Both the position numbers and the translations under genes were made by a program. 58,357 nt of DNA from a virus. The stretch lies in the IMG/VR virus record IMGVR_UViG_3300041409_001210, positions 1 through 58,357 of that record; one strand, 5' to 3'. The notes below the pieces were generated by a model that saw only the letters and a program-made list of their open reading frames with translations, was not told the DNA's origin and ran no database searches. Shown here one piece after another: positions 7,861-15,840 of this stretch (positions are counted from its first letter, which is position 1; every line of letters starts with the position of its first letter).

Positions 7861-8207
7861 GCGGAATCCTCCGCCGCTCGGCTTGCCGCCTTGCGCGCCG
7901 CTTCGTTCCACCGTCGCCAACTGTCGGGGTCGAAGGCGACCACCGCGCCCAGGTCGGTCGACTGCGGACAACTCAGGACACCTGCGGACACGAGGCTTTC
8001 CAGCGCGGGGTTCAGATGCTCCCAATCGGTGCATAGTGCGGTCGCGAATCGGCGATAGCTGAACTTCACCCGACCCCCGTCGTTCTGCGTCTTGGCCATC
8101 GCCAGGAGCACCGGGAAGATGGCGAAGACCAAAGGCCCTGAGTCGACCGCCGCCGCCTCTACCAGCTCGTCTTCGAACCAGTGGTTGTCTAGTCGGAACC
8201 ATGGCAT
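7857..8207 (-). CDS. Replication initiator-like protein, N-terminal domain, 116 aa
   Basis: Starts MPWFRLDNHWFEDELVEAA and continues with a helical, winged-helix-like body (FAIFPVLLAMAKTQNDGGRVKFSYRRFA ... LESLVSAGVLS). This resembles the N-terminal domain of phage replisome organisers and DnaD-like proteins, which bind origin DNA. At 116 aa it is shorter than a full initiator; the coupled next gene may supply the rest. ATG at 8207 follows the upstream TGA directly. Iteron-like repeats lie inside the gene (7966-7995). Family assignment is by resemblance only. Confidence 0.65.
   Translation of the reverse strand: MPWFRLDNHWFEDELVEAAAVDSGPLVFAIFPVLLAMAKTQNDGGRVKFSYRRFATALCTDWEHLNPALESLVSAGVLSCPQSTDLGAVVAFDPDSWRRWNEAARKAASRAAEDSA
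7966..7995. repeat. Iteron-like 10-bp repeats, cluster B
   Basis: Three abutting 10-base units: GGACAACTCA, GGACACCTGC, GGACACGAGG. The middle unit is identical to one in cluster A, 126 bases away, and the 10-base phase is the same. It lies inside the initiator-like gene. Confidence 0.5.
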
Positions 8208-9218
8208 TCACGCCGCCCATGGGTCGTACGCGGACGGCACTCGCCGCGCCTCGTCGAGGGACAGGGGCTCAGAGGCAACGGCAGGGACTTCCGATTTGTC
8301 ACCCTGCGTCTCGGTCCTGCCGGGTCGCCCAGCTATCCCGGCGGTTATGGGATTGTCTTCGCATCCCGCGCGCTCATTTGTGGATCGCCTAGTTGCGCCA
8401 CGCTGCCTCTGAGCGCCCCCGCCTGGATTCGAACCAGGTACCTGCGGATTAGAACGCCGCTGCTCTTCCGATGAGCTACGGGGGCATGGATCGGGCGTCT
8501 CGATGCCGGCGACGGAGGACGGGGAAGAGATCCGCCCTTGCTCGTGCTTACCTGCGGCTTGACCGGCATCGAGGGTGAGATCGCCCGGCTCACCGCTACG
8601 TCTGCCCCGAGAGGTTCCCTCGGCCGCAGCGGTGAGTCCGACGCTCTCTTGTTCCTGGCCCGATCGAGCAGCGGCTATGCCAACCCCAGGAGGGCCGCTG
8701 CTCGATCCGACAGGCGTTGAAGCTGAGGGCCTGTGTCTCGTGAAGGCGTAGACGCCTGACTTGCCGCGTTTCCGGGCCGGCACCGTGGACGCGCGACGTT
8801 CGCGCTCGAAGATCAGCGGGTTCTTGCCTGACCGCAGAGAGGCGAACTGGCGAGTGGCAAGCTCCCGGCAGCGGTCGACTTCACCGACCGGGTAGAGGTC
8901 GATCAGGTCATCGGCGTGACACTCGCCGCGGATCCTGATCGTGTCGATGATGGCCTGGCGGATCAGGCCGTTCAGGTCGCGGGTGTGTTTGTCGAGGGCG
9001 GCCTGGTCGCGGACCGCTTGCAGGGGATGGGGATCAGTCCCGGCTTTGTCCCGGCTAGCTGCTCGCTGGGCGCGCTTCTTGCAAGCTTCCGAGGCATGGC
9101 GCGCATCCGCCCTCAAGCCGTCGAGAGAGGCTCCGCATCCACAGGCGCAGAAACGCGAGTCGCTGTTGGCCGCCGACCGGTTGGCCGGCGGGGTGACGAT
9201 GTGCTGCGGTGAGGTCAC
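8208..9218 (-). CDS. Hypothetical protein with N-terminal zinc-finger motif, 336 aa; a tRNA gene lies inside
   Basis: Residues about 20-50 (FCACGCGASLDGLRADARHASEACKKRAQR) form a Cys cluster like the short zinc fingers of phage DNA-binding proteins. Residues 80-150 look like a winged helix (LIRQAIIDTIRIRGECHADDLIDLY). From about residue 170 on the protein becomes Ser/Gly/Arg-rich and low-complexity. A tRNA gene on the same strand covers codons for about residues 245-268, so this part translates tRNA sequence (VPGSNPGGG). The true C-terminus is therefore uncertain. GTG start overlaps the YfdQ stop (GTGA). Confidence 0.6.
   Translation of the reverse strand: MTSPQHIVTPPANRSAANSDSRFCACGCGASLDGLRADARHASEACKKRAQRAASRDKAGTDPHPLQAVRDQAALDKHTRDLNGLIRQAIIDTIRIRGECHADDLIDLYPVGEVDRCRELATRQFASLRSGKNPLIFERERRASTVPARKRGKSGVYAFTRHRPSASTPVGSSSGPPGVGIAAARSGQEQESVGLTAAAEGTSRGRRSGEPGDLTLDAGQAAGKHEQGRISSPSSVAGIETPDPCPRSSSEEQRRSNPQVPGSNPGGGAQRQRGATRRSTNERAGCEDNPITAGIAGRPGRTETQGDKSEVPAVASEPLSLDEARRVPSAYDPWAA
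8414..8485 (-). tRNA. tRNA-Arg (anticodon UCU)
   Basis: Full cloverleaf of 72 bases: 7-bp acceptor GCCCCCG/CGGGGGC, D-stem GCTC/GAGC, anticodon loop GTTCTAA (U33, anticodon TCT, A37), 5-bp T-stem CCTGG/CCAGG with loop TTCGAAT, discriminator G. No CCA is encoded. The last pair of the anticodon stem is a C-U mismatch and position 32 is G, both unusual. It would read AGA, a codon that should be rare in such GC-rich DNA. It lies inside an open reading frame on the same strand. Confidence 0.9.
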
Positions 9219-10054
9219 GCAGGCGTGCCCCGGTAGACGCGCTCGAAGCGATCACCGAGACGTTCGGCGACGCGGGTAAGGGCGTCATCGACGGCGCGCT
9301 CGGGACGTTCCAGCTTGTAACCGATCTTGAGCGATCCGCTGCGGGCGTCGTGCCGCAGGTTGGCGATTATCCCCACTGGTTCCTCGCCCAGGAACGGCGC
9401 GATGTGGAGCGTGAACTGCCGCGGGACCTCGATCTCGCCGTCCGCGGCCGTCGTCGCACTCGCGTCGACCGTCTCGTCGTATTTGAACTTCCGCGCGCCG
9501 CTGGCGAAGTCGACCTTGGATCGGAAGTGGACGCCGGTCGTGGACTCGAACGACTCGGCGATTTCGATCAGGGTCGCCGCATCGGGGTCCTTGATCTCTG
9601 GCATCCCTTCCCGAAGGTGTTCGGCAAAGGCCTCCTGGGCGAGCAGCTTGCCATCGCTGCCCTTCCACAGATCCCACTCGGGCGTCGTCTCAAGGGTGAG
9701 TTCGGCTCGATGGTCGCGCCAGCCGGTGCCTTTCTCGGAGTTGTCGTCGAGCACGGCGACGACCTTGCCTTGGGTGGGATGGACCCAGATCGTGGAGGCC
9801 GCGTCATCCTTGTGGACGGTGACGTAGTCGATGAAGCTGGCGACGTCCCCCGGTTTGTAGACGCCGCGTGGTCGGGTGGGTTGCGGCAGGAACTTCTCCA
9901 GGTCGAGCGTTTTCTGCTCGGCGCCGGCCGGAACGGTGACGCTGTATAGGCGCGCCGGGTCCAGCTCAGGTGGTTTGGCAGCCGCCAGCGCCGTGCTGAC
10001 GATGGCGGCGGCGTTGCCTTGGTTTTCGATCCCGGTCTCGGTATCGATGGGCAT
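9215..10054 (-). CDS. YfdQ family protein (DUF2303)
   Basis: Matches the DUF2303/YfdQ family known from prophages (E. coli YfdQ) and actinobacteriophages in layout: N-terminal LYSVTVPAGAEQKTLDLEKFL, the strand-rich centre with STIWVHPTQGKVVAVLDD and GWRDHRAELTLETTPEWDLW, and the C-terminal VPRQFTLHIAPFLG. Its biochemical role is not known; the family usually sits beside recombination genes, as here (RecT and exonuclease upstream in the same operon). 279 aa is a normal length. GAAAGGA lies before the ATG. Confidence 0.88.
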   Translation of the reverse strand: MPIDTETGIENQGNAAAIVSTALAAAKPPELDPARLYSVTVPAGAEQKTLDLEKFLPQPTRPRGVYKPGDVASFIDYVTVHKDDAASTIWVHPTQGKVVAVLDDNSEKGTGWRDHRAELTLETTPEWDLWKGSDGKLLAQEAFAEHLREGMPEIKDPDAATLIEIAESFESTTGVHFRSKVDFASGARKFKYDETVDASATTAADGEIEVPRQFTLHIAPFLGEEPVGIIANLRHDARSGSLKIGYKLERPERAVDDALTRVAERLGDRFERVYRGTPA

Positions 10055-10087
10055 AGGTGGGTCGGTCCTTTCGGTTGAGCGGTCGGG

Positions 10088-10465
10088 TCAGCCGCGACTT
10101 GCGTCGCGAAGGCCGGTGATCTGTGGCTGGCGGGGGTCGGACCGCGAGACGTTCCCGTGGTCGTCGGTGAACCAGCGCGAGGGCTTCGTCGATGGCCGCG
10201 GCGCCTTGGCACTCAGGGCGTCCATGAGGACGACCGACATCTCGTCGTCCTTGGCCGGCTCGACGCTGATCGTGATCGTCAGCGACCCTTTCTTCTGGGT
10301 CTCCTTGACGGCCGCGACGACCTTCTGTAGTTCCTCGCTTGCTTCGTTGTGGAGGCCTCCGCCGCGGTGTTCCATGAGGATCGCCGAGAGCGGCTTGACG
10401 GGCGGGGCCTCCACCTCGCCGGTGACGGGATCGACTCCCGCCGGGGTGGTGCTGGGCTCAGGCAT
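10088..10465 (-). CDS. Conserved phage protein beside YfdQ, 125 aa
   Basis: Unknown function. A protein of this type (N-terminal Pro-rich segment, then a helix of the kind LHNEASEELQKVVAAVKETQ and a strand LTITISVEP) often precedes YfdQ/DUF2303 in actinobacteriophages. ATG at 10465 follows AAAGGAAGG and overlaps the upstream stop by 8 bases; an in-frame ATG at 10480 is possible. Ends with a Trp-Phe-Thr-Asp segment and basic tail. Confidence 0.7.
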   Translation of the reverse strand: MPEPSTTPAGVDPVTGEVEAPPVKPLSAILMEHRGGGLHNEASEELQKVVAAVKETQKKGSLTITISVEPAKDDEMSVVLMDALSAKAPRPSTKPSRWFTDDHGNVSRSDPRQPQITGLRDASRG

Positions 10466-10634
10466 GAGCCTTCCTTTCATTGTGTGGTCTGGTCGGGATC
10501 TCGCCCGAGACGGCGCCGCTTTCCACAGCGGGGGCCAACTCATCAAGAGTTCCTTTCTTGGATGAACCCCCTTCGGCGCCGTCTCCGGCGAGCGTTTGAA
10601 GCTCCAGCGCGAGCAATTCGCAGCGGACGTTCAC
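10458..10634 (-). CDS. Small hypothetical protein, 58 aa
   Basis: GTG start at 10634 overlaps the stop of the zinc-ribbon gene (GTGA). The product has a short hydrophobic helix (CELLALELQTLAGDG) and an otherwise polar, Gly/Glu-rich body. No family recognised. It is supported mainly by the exact overlaps at both ends in a run of coupled genes. Confidence 0.5.
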   Translation of the reverse strand: MNVRCELLALELQTLAGDGAEGGSSKKGTLDELAPAVESGAVSGEIPTRPHNERKAHA

Positions 10635-10810
10635 GCGACATCGCCTTCCCCGTCGCACCCAGAACTCGGGCACTCCGCCTGCTTGTCGGTGACGTCCTCG
10701 CCGTGGTGGACGAAGACCACCCGGCACTCGCCGCACTGGTTGCAGGCGATGTCGACCTCATCGCCGGTGGAGGCTGCGTCGGCGAGTAGCTCTGCGGGTG
10801 AGGTGGTCAT
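10631..10810 (-). CDS. Small zinc-ribbon protein, 59 aa
   Basis: CNQCGECR (residues 23-30) and CPSSGC (47-52) form the two knuckles of a zinc ribbon around a strand VVFVHHGEDVTDKQ. ATG overlaps the upstream stop (TGATG). Such ribbons often bind single-stranded DNA or RNA or support protein contacts; no specific role can be assigned. Confidence 0.65.
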   Translation of the reverse strand: MTTSPAELLADAASTGDEVDIACNQCGECRVVFVHHGEDVTDKQAECPSSGCDGEGDVA

Positions 10811-11253
10811 CAGGCGGCCACCCTCGGGTAGGTGACGACCTCGCCGGTTTTCGGATCCCACTCCGGCGGCGCGTCGGTGCGAAGATCGCGCCGCTGCGAC
10901 CAGACGATGAGTTGGTGGAGATCCCTGCGGTCGGCGCCGTAGCGGAAGCCCTGCTGGCTGACCGACCCGAGCAGACCCTTGGCGATGTCCCGCGCCTCGC
11001 GAAGCTCGGCGACGTCGGTTTCCCCGCGCGCCATCGTCTCGCAGGCGGTCCAGGCGACGCCTTCGTTGGTGTGCAGGTGGAAGATCCGCTTGGTGAGCAG
11101 TTCGCGATAGGCGCGCTCGGCCTCGGCCAGCTCGCGGGAGCGGTCGCGGATCGCGTCCTCGACCAGGCGCTGCTGCTCGGAGGCGGCGCGGGCGGCAGCT
11201 CTGGCATCCACCACCTCGAAGGGAGTCAGGGTGTTGTCTCCGAACTCGCTCAT
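10810..11253 (-). CDS. Hypothetical helical protein, 147 aa
   Basis: Residues 12-55 are a long charged helix (ARAASEQQRLVEDAIRDRSRELAEAERAYR shape), followed by a mixed region with FRYGADRRDLHQLIVW. Unknown function. ATG overlaps the upstream stop as ATGA. It belongs to the recombination operon by position. Confidence 0.65.
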   Translation of the reverse strand: MSEFGDNTLTPFEVVDARAAARAASEQQRLVEDAIRDRSRELAEAERAYRELLTKRIFHLHTNEGVAWTACETMARGETDVAELREARDIAKGLLGSVSQQGFRYGADRRDLHQLIVWSQRRDLRTDAPPEWDPKTGEVVTYPRVAA

Positions 11254-11576
11254 ATCGCCATCGCCGCCTTGACTTCGAGGGTGATCCGCCCCTCGCCGAC
11301 GGCAGCCGCGTAGCGATCGAAGACCGAGCGGACACGGTCCGAGAAGGACATCGGGTGGTTCAACTTGAAGGCCAGTTCCTCGGCCAGTTCGTCGAGCAGG
11401 GCCGTGTCCACCGGCGACGCCGGCTCCCCGGTGACACCGATCGCGGCGCGCGCCAGCAGCAGATAGCGGTTCTGGGTGGCGACGCTCAGTTCGTCGAGCG
11501 AGTCGGGCATCGACGGGCCCGGACCGTCCTTGCCAGCCTGGTACATCGCTTCGGCGACCTCGAGGACGGAGGCCAT
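11250..11576 (-). CDS. Hypothetical protein, 108 aa
   Basis: Helical protein of unknown function in the recombination operon. ATG at 11576 overlaps the stop of the coiled-coil gene (TGATG), and its own stop overlaps the next start (ATGA). The centre (LSVATQNRYLLLARAAIGV) looks like an amphipathic helix. The chosen start is fixed by the overlap, which also excludes a longer frame reaching 11657. Confidence 0.65.
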   Translation of the reverse strand: MASVLEVAEAMYQAGKDGPGPSMPDSLDELSVATQNRYLLLARAAIGVTGEPASPVDTALLDELAEELAFKLNHPMSFSDRVRSVFDRYAAAVGEGRITLEVKAAMAI

Positions 11577-12418
11577 CAGCCACTCACCGAGAGGCCGTCC
11601 GGCACCCTCTCGAACACGGCGCCGGGCAACTCCGGCGGCTCGCCGGTCTCCGTCCACCGCTCGTTCATCCAGCGGCGCAGGGCGACCATGTCGACGACGA
11701 TCAGCGGGGTACCGTCGGGGAGCGTGTCGGGAAGGGCGGCGCGGTCGGTGATGAACGCTTCGCGCTTCGTCCGACCTGAGATCCCCTCCTGCCTCGGCGC
11801 CGACTCGACGACGGCTTTAGGCAGTTGGACATCCGGCAGCGAGGCGATGGCCTGCTCGGCGACTGCGGCCTCCTGCGCTTTGATCCGTGCCTCCTCGGCG
11901 AGTGCTTCAGCGGCGGCGCGGTCCTCGGCGTCCTTGGCCTTCCGTGCCTCCTCCTCGGCTTCGCGAGCTTCCTTCTCGGCCTGCTCCCGCTTGCGGCGTT
12001 CCTCCGCCTCCTGCGCTTCGCGGGCCTCGCGGGCCTTCCGCTCACGCTCCTGGCGCTCGGCCTCGAGCCGGGCTTCCTCCTCCCGGCGGATCCGTTCTTG
12101 CTCGGCGGTGTAGGTGCCGAGCTTGGGCCGGACGATCTCATCGGCGGCGTCGAGCGGAGCCGTCCACTCTTTGAGCTTGCCGTCGAGGGTGCGCCCGGCG
12201 TCGAGGATCGGTGCCTTCAGTTCTTTGTGGAGGGCTTTCGCCGCTTTCTTTCGGCGGGCGATCTCCCGCAATAGCTCGGCGGCATTGTCGGCGCTTGCCT
12301 GGTCGACGACCTCGATCGCCTCGGCGGCTGCCTTGGCGGCGGCTACTTCGGCTTCGACCTGCGCAGCTTTCGCGTCGACCTCGGCGGCGACGAGAGCGGT
12401 CGTCTCGGTGGCGCTCAT
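11576..12418 (-). CDS. Coiled-coil protein of the recombination operon, 280 aa
   Basis: Residues about 100-185 are almost pure Ala/Glu/Arg/Lys heptads (EERRKREQAEKEAREAEEEA), a long single coiled coil. The N-terminal 60 residues are helical and the C-terminal 80 form a small domain with PLIVVDMVALRRWMNERW. Proteins of this design lie beside RecT/exonuclease genes in many phages, where they may organise the annealing complex; that role is inference. ATGA overlap with the exonuclease. Confidence 0.75.
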   Translation of the reverse strand: MSATETTALVAAEVDAKAAQVEAEVAAAKAAAEAIEVVDQASADNAAELLREIARRKKAAKALHKELKAPILDAGRTLDGKLKEWTAPLDAADEIVRPKLGTYTAEQERIRREEEARLEAERQERERKAREAREAQEAEERRKREQAEKEAREAEEEARKAKDAEDRAAAEALAEEARIKAQEAAVAEQAIASLPDVQLPKAVVESAPRQEGISGRTKREAFITDRAALPDTLPDGTPLIVVDMVALRRWMNERWTETGEPPELPGAVFERVPDGLSVSG

Positions 12419-13380
12419 GCTGCCGAGACCTCGACCTTCGAGCCGTCCTTGGACGAGTCGATCTTGAGGAAGTCAGGCCGCTCGGCGTAGAACTCCGCCG
12501 GCTTGTTCATCCGCCGCTCCAGCGACTTGCCCTGCTTGTGGGCGACCAGTGCGGCGGCGAAGTCGGCGTCGGTCCCGACGCACCACTTCTCCTTGTACTC
12601 ACCGTCCGGCAGCAGCAGAAGCACCAGTCGGTGGTCGGTGGCCCCGATCTCGCAAGCTCGGTTGGACCGCTCGTAGCCGGCCAACTGGATGTGGTCGGAG
12701 CGACGGTCCTTCCCGCTCTCGCGACTCTTCGCGTCGGTGAGGATCGTGAAGGGCCCGTCGACATCGAAGGGCAGCGACTCGAACCGGTCGGAGTCGACCT
12801 CGGCCATCAGGTCGAAGGTGCCCGCGACCCCGGTGGCGACGTCGGCGGTGACCTGCTCGACCATCTTCGGCCGCGGTGCCCGGTCGCGCACCCACTTGAA
12901 CAACGCCTGCCCGTAGCCGCGCTGATCGTCGGGGAACGCCGCGAGCGTCGGCTTGCCGCCGGTGAATATCGCGACCTGCAACTCGTGGGCGAGGTCGCCG
13001 CGCGCCGCCGCTTCGTCGCGGATGTCGGTCCACGCGAGCCCAGCTTCGGCGAGGGCGTCGCGGATGGTCCTCTGTTCGAGGACCCAGGTCATGTCGCGGC
13101 CCTCGTCGAGCGCCTGCACCGCGAGCTTCGCGATGCCGATTTGCTCCAACTTCACCGCCCAGTAGAGGAGTCCCTCTACCGAGCCGTCAAGGTGCTTGGC
13201 GACGGTCGAGATCCCCGGCAGTCGTGAGGATTGGACGTAGCTGTAACCGCCCTCGCTCCGCGCGCTCTCTTTGAGTTCGCCGTAGTAGGCGTGCTTCTTG
13301 GGTTCGAAGTAGACGGTCGATCCGTCAGGCAGGGTGTGGGCCTGAAAGCGCCCGACCATGTCGAAGCTAGGCGTTTGCAT
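12415..13380 (-). CDS. PD-(D/E)XK exonuclease (RecB/Cas4-like)
   Basis: Probable 5'-3' exonuclease that makes the single-stranded ends used by the RecT-like annealing protein. Motifs in order: ARGDLAHE (His132, motif I), AGTFDLMAEV (Asp190), LTDAKS (Asp216-x-Lys218, the DxK signature), and HIQLAGYE (Gln232-x3-Tyr236), the pattern of RecB-type nucleases. The ATG at 13380 overlaps the RecT stop by 14 bases, so both are translated together. 321 aa fits the phage exonuclease class. Confidence 0.85.
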   Translation of the reverse strand: MQTPSFDMVGRFQAHTLPDGSTVYFEPKKHAYYGELKESARSEGGYSYVQSSRLPGISTVAKHLDGSVEGLLYWAVKLEQIGIAKLAVQALDEGRDMTWVLEQRTIRDALAEAGLAWTDIRDEAAARGDLAHELQVAIFTGGKPTLAAFPDDQRGYGQALFKWVRDRAPRPKMVEQVTADVATGVAGTFDLMAEVDSDRFESLPFDVDGPFTILTDAKSRESGKDRRSDHIQLAGYERSNRACEIGATDHRLVLLLLPDGEYKEKWCVGTDADFAAALVAHKQGKSLERRMNKPAEFYAERPDFLKIDSSKDGSKVEVSAA

Positions 13381-14308
13381 TCGCGGCCTCCCCCCCGGTC
13401 GGAGCCTCGTCAACGATCTCGCCCTCGACCTCCTCGGCCGGTTCGGCGGCCTCGTCGATCAGCTTCGTGAACTCGGCGTTGACCTCCTCGGCCTGCGCGG
13501 GCGACCAGTAGGCCATGACCTCGCGGATGTCGAGATCCGGCTCAGAGTCGATGCCGTCGAAGCCAAGCGAGCCGAGCAGGACGTTCAGCCCGTCGAGCTT
13601 TGAGAGGGCGCCCAACTCGGGCGCGGCGATCTCGTAGCCCTTGACCAGCTGGTCGAGGACGTCGTCGTGGAGGCGCGGTCGGTCGTCGGGAGCGGCCTCG
13701 GTGGGCTCGACCTGGGACTCGACGAAGACCGGATCGCCTCGGTCATCGACCTCGTTGGTCAACTCCTCCGGCGTGTAGGCCGGATGGCCGCCGGTGACGT
13801 CCGGGCAGTGCTGGCGCTCGCCCCGAGTCAAGCAGCGGGCGAACAGCATGTCCTGTGGCGAGTTCTGCCACCGCAGCGTGTCGGCGAGTTGGACCCACTG
13901 GCCCTTCTGGCGCGTCTTGATCTTCCGCGCCTGCTCGATGGTGAACGAGACGAGGCCGAGCGACTCACCGTCCTCGAAGAACTCGATCGAGCACTTCTCC
14001 TCGGTGCTCTCTCTGACCTTGTAGTCGTAGTGCTCCGAGCGTTTGATGAGGGTCGCCAAGATGTTGGCGCTGAAGCTCGGGCTTTCTTCGATGATGTGGA
14101 TGCCGCGCATCGAGGCTCCGACGCCGAGACCGAGTTCTTCGCCGAAGACGACCTTGACGACGGCCTGGCTCATCGACTTGACGTCGCTGAAGTAGCCGGA
14201 TTTCCAGAAATGTTCCGCCAGCTCGACCGGATTGCGCCGGCTCAGCGGCGTCCGGTCGGGACGCTTGGCGACAGCGGCGGTCGGCGCCGCGCCGTTCTCC
14301 GCGCTCAT
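13367..14308 (-). CDS. RecT-like single-strand annealing protein
   Basis: Residues 30-190 show the RecT-type core: HFWKSGYFSDVKSMSQAVVKVVFGEELGLG, MRGIHIIEESPSFSANILATLI, then KCSIEFFEDGESLG and WQNSPQDMLFARCLTRG, ending with YTPEEL. Such proteins bind and anneal ssDNA in phage recombination and replication. The acidic C-terminal third (about 195-313) is variable. ATG at 14308 overlaps the upstream stop (ATGA). Partnered with the exonuclease that follows. Assignment to RecT rather than ERF is by resemblance. Confidence 0.8.
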   Translation of the reverse strand: MSAENGAAPTAAVAKRPDRTPLSRRNPVELAEHFWKSGYFSDVKSMSQAVVKVVFGEELGLGVGASMRGIHIIEESPSFSANILATLIKRSEHYDYKVRESTEEKCSIEFFEDGESLGLVSFTIEQARKIKTRQKGQWVQLADTLRWQNSPQDMLFARCLTRGERQHCPDVTGGHPAYTPEELTNEVDDRGDPVFVESQVEPTEAAPDDRPRLHDDVLDQLVKGYEIAAPELGALSKLDGLNVLLGSLGFDGIDSEPDLDIREVMAYWSPAQAEEVNAEFTKLIDEAAEPAEEVEGEIVDEAPTGGEAANANA

Positions 14309-14655
14309 GACTCGCTCCGCAGGTGGTCGCTGACGACCGCCAGGAACTCGTCGCACTCCGCGACGAGGGCGAGGGCGGCGACATGGATGCGGCGCGGCGC
14401 GTTCTTGTCGAGGTGCCGCAGCTCGCGGAATGCCTCGTGGCGGAACTCTGCCGCCTTGTCGGCGACGCGCCCGACCAACTCCTCGTCGACCACCATGACC
14501 GGTGCGTCCTCGATCGGCAGGTGGTCGGTGGCGCCGCCGCCGATCCGCTCGGCGAGCATCGGGAACGCGAGCCTGTTACCGGCGTCCGTCTGCTCTCTCG
14601 CCGCGACCAACTCCTCGATCGTGGGTTCGTCTCTTAGACTGCCGGTACGGGCCAT
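14305..14655 (-). CDS. Hypothetical protein, 116 aa
   Basis: Unknown function, helical; contains VMVVDEELVGRVADKAAEFRHEAFRELRHL (about residues 52-80). The ATG at 14655 has an excellent GAGGAGG site eight bases upstream. Its leader holds a small hairpin (CGGGG-AGGCAA-CCCCG on the minus strand) in the 107-base gap before the gene, one of the few real gaps in the operon. Its stop overlaps the RecT start. Confidence 0.65.
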   Translation of the reverse strand: MARTGSLRDEPTIEELVAAREQTDAGNRLAFPMLAERIGGGATDHLPIEDAPVMVVDEELVGRVADKAAEFRHEAFRELRHLDKNAPRRIHVAALALVAECDEFLAVVSDHLRSES

Positions 14656-14762
14656 AGGAACTTCCTCCTCTGGTTCGTGGGTGTTCAGGCCCGGCGGGGT
14701 TGCCTCCCCGTCGGTGCCTCTTCTCGGTGAAGTGGTGTGCGGCTCGCGGCCGACTCCGAAGC

Positions 14763-14984
14763 TCACGACGCCGCCTCTCGCCGATACAGCTGCCGGACCT
14801 TCTCGACGAGCGTCCACATCGACGCCTCGCCGACATCGGTGAGCGCCTGGGCAGTCGCCCTCTCGGCGAGCACTGCGTCGGCGACGGCGCTCTCGTAGAC
14901 GCGGCGAAGTTCGCCCTCGGTCAGTTCGAGGACGGCCACGATCGGCGCTTCGCGTTCGCGCTTGACTTCTGCGACCGAGGCCAC
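14763..14984 (-). CDS. Hypothetical helical protein, 73 aa
   Basis: Small, mostly helical, acidic/basic mixed protein (ELTEGELRRVYESAVADAVLAERATAQALT). The GTG start at 14984 follows the TAG of the upstream membrane-protein gene directly. No family recognised. Confidence 0.55.
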   Translation of the reverse strand: MASVAEVKREREAPIVAVLELTEGELRRVYESAVADAVLAERATAQALTDVGEASMWTLVEKVRQLYRREAAS

Positions 14985-15248
14985 CTAGACCACCCCGCCC
15001 CATCGCTCGGCAGCAGTAGGCCGGGCGGCGTAGGAGCGCATCTCCGAGCGGCGCCGTTCATGGGCCCTCAACTCCGCCCTGACACGGGCACGTTCACGCT
15101 CGATAGCGGCCAGGTGGTGACGGTCGGAGCGTCGGACGACTGCCTCGAACAGGAGGATCACCAGCAGTCCTGCGATGGCCCCGATGACGATGGCGAGTAG
15201 GCCGACCCCCAGGTCTCGGGCGGTGAGTGCGAGGGCGTGGAGGATCAC
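14985..15248 (-). CDS. Small membrane protein with charged tail, 87 aa
   Basis: One clear transmembrane segment (LGVGLLAIVIGAIAGLLVILLFEAVV, residues 13-38) followed by an Arg/Glu-rich cytoplasmic-type helix (RHHLAAIERERARVRAELRAHERR). GTG start overlaps the upstream stop (GTGA). Phage early membrane proteins of this sort may affect superinfection or host division; nothing specific is visible. Confidence 0.65.
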   Translation of the reverse strand: MILHALALTARDLGVGLLAIVIGAIAGLLVILLFEAVVRRSDRHHLAAIERERARVRAELRAHERRRSEMRSYAARPTAAERWGGVV

Positions 15249-15565
15249 GAGGCTGCTCCGGCGAGATCGATGGCGCGGTCGTACATCGCAAGGGACGCGC
15301 TATGGCCGGAATCGCCGACCGAGGAGATCCTCCGGGCCCCGGCGGCAAGCCTGAGGAATCGGCGCGCTCCCAGGAACGCATCCGCGTCGCCGAGTGCCTC
15401 GGACTTGAGCGCGCCGACGACATCCCAACGAACCGCCTGGGGCGATGACGGACGGACGGCCGTGCCTTTCCTGTCACGCGCAGACGCGTAGGTCGTCCAC
15501 CGCTCGGGGTCGCTGATCCGCTCCCTCGCAGCCTGGAGGATCTCTACGGTCGATCGCTCGGTCAT
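15245..15565 (-). CDS. DUF6197-like protein, 106 aa
   Basis: N-terminus TVEILQAARERISDPERWTTYASARDRKG followed by RWDVVGAL fits the small DUF6197-type family seen in actinobacteria and their phages (helix, WxxG strand, then a C/AxGA helix). The cysteine usual before the second helix is replaced here (SPQAVRWDVVGAL). Function unknown. Lies second to fourth in the leftward early operon. Confidence 0.6.
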   Translation of the reverse strand: MTERSTVEILQAARERISDPERWTTYASARDRKGTAVRPSSPQAVRWDVVGALKSEALGDADAFLGARRFLRLAAGARRISSVGDSGHSASLAMYDRAIDLAGAAS

Positions 15566-15837
15566 CAGGAAGGCACCTCCTCAAATACGTGCCAGACGAG
15601 TCCCCAGTTCCGTTCGATGCAGGTACCGATGTGACGGGCGTTGTCGGGGATCGACTTCCCGGTCCCGAAGTAGGCGAGCCGGCGGTTGATCAGGTTCGCG
15701 GCGCCGGGCTGGACCAGCGCCCAGACGAAGACGGCGTCGCCCTGTACGTCGGCGTGGAGGATCTCCGCGCCGATCGGCATCGGGACGTCGGTGAACTCCC
15801 CTGGCTCGACCTGGAACTTGTGGACGGCGCGGGCCAT
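15565..15837 (-). CDS. DUF7352-like small protein, 90 aa
   Basis: Contains the pattern MPIGAEILHADVQGDAVFVWALVQPGA (about residues 20-47), typical of a small beta-rich phage family (DUF7352-type) with the order strand, turn, VWALV, then NRRLAYFGTGK and a Trp-rich C-terminus. Function unknown. The start overlaps the downstream gene's region only by single bases. Confidence 0.65.
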   Translation of the reverse strand: MARAVHKFQVEPGEFTDVPMPIGAEILHADVQGDAVFVWALVQPGAANLINRRLAYFGTGKSIPDNARHIGTCIERNWGLVWHVFEEVPS

Positions 15838-15840
15838 GAC

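Noticed and set aside
8340-8412. Second tRNA beside tRNA-Arg
   Set aside because: No T-arm (GTTCRA) or acceptor pairing could be found.
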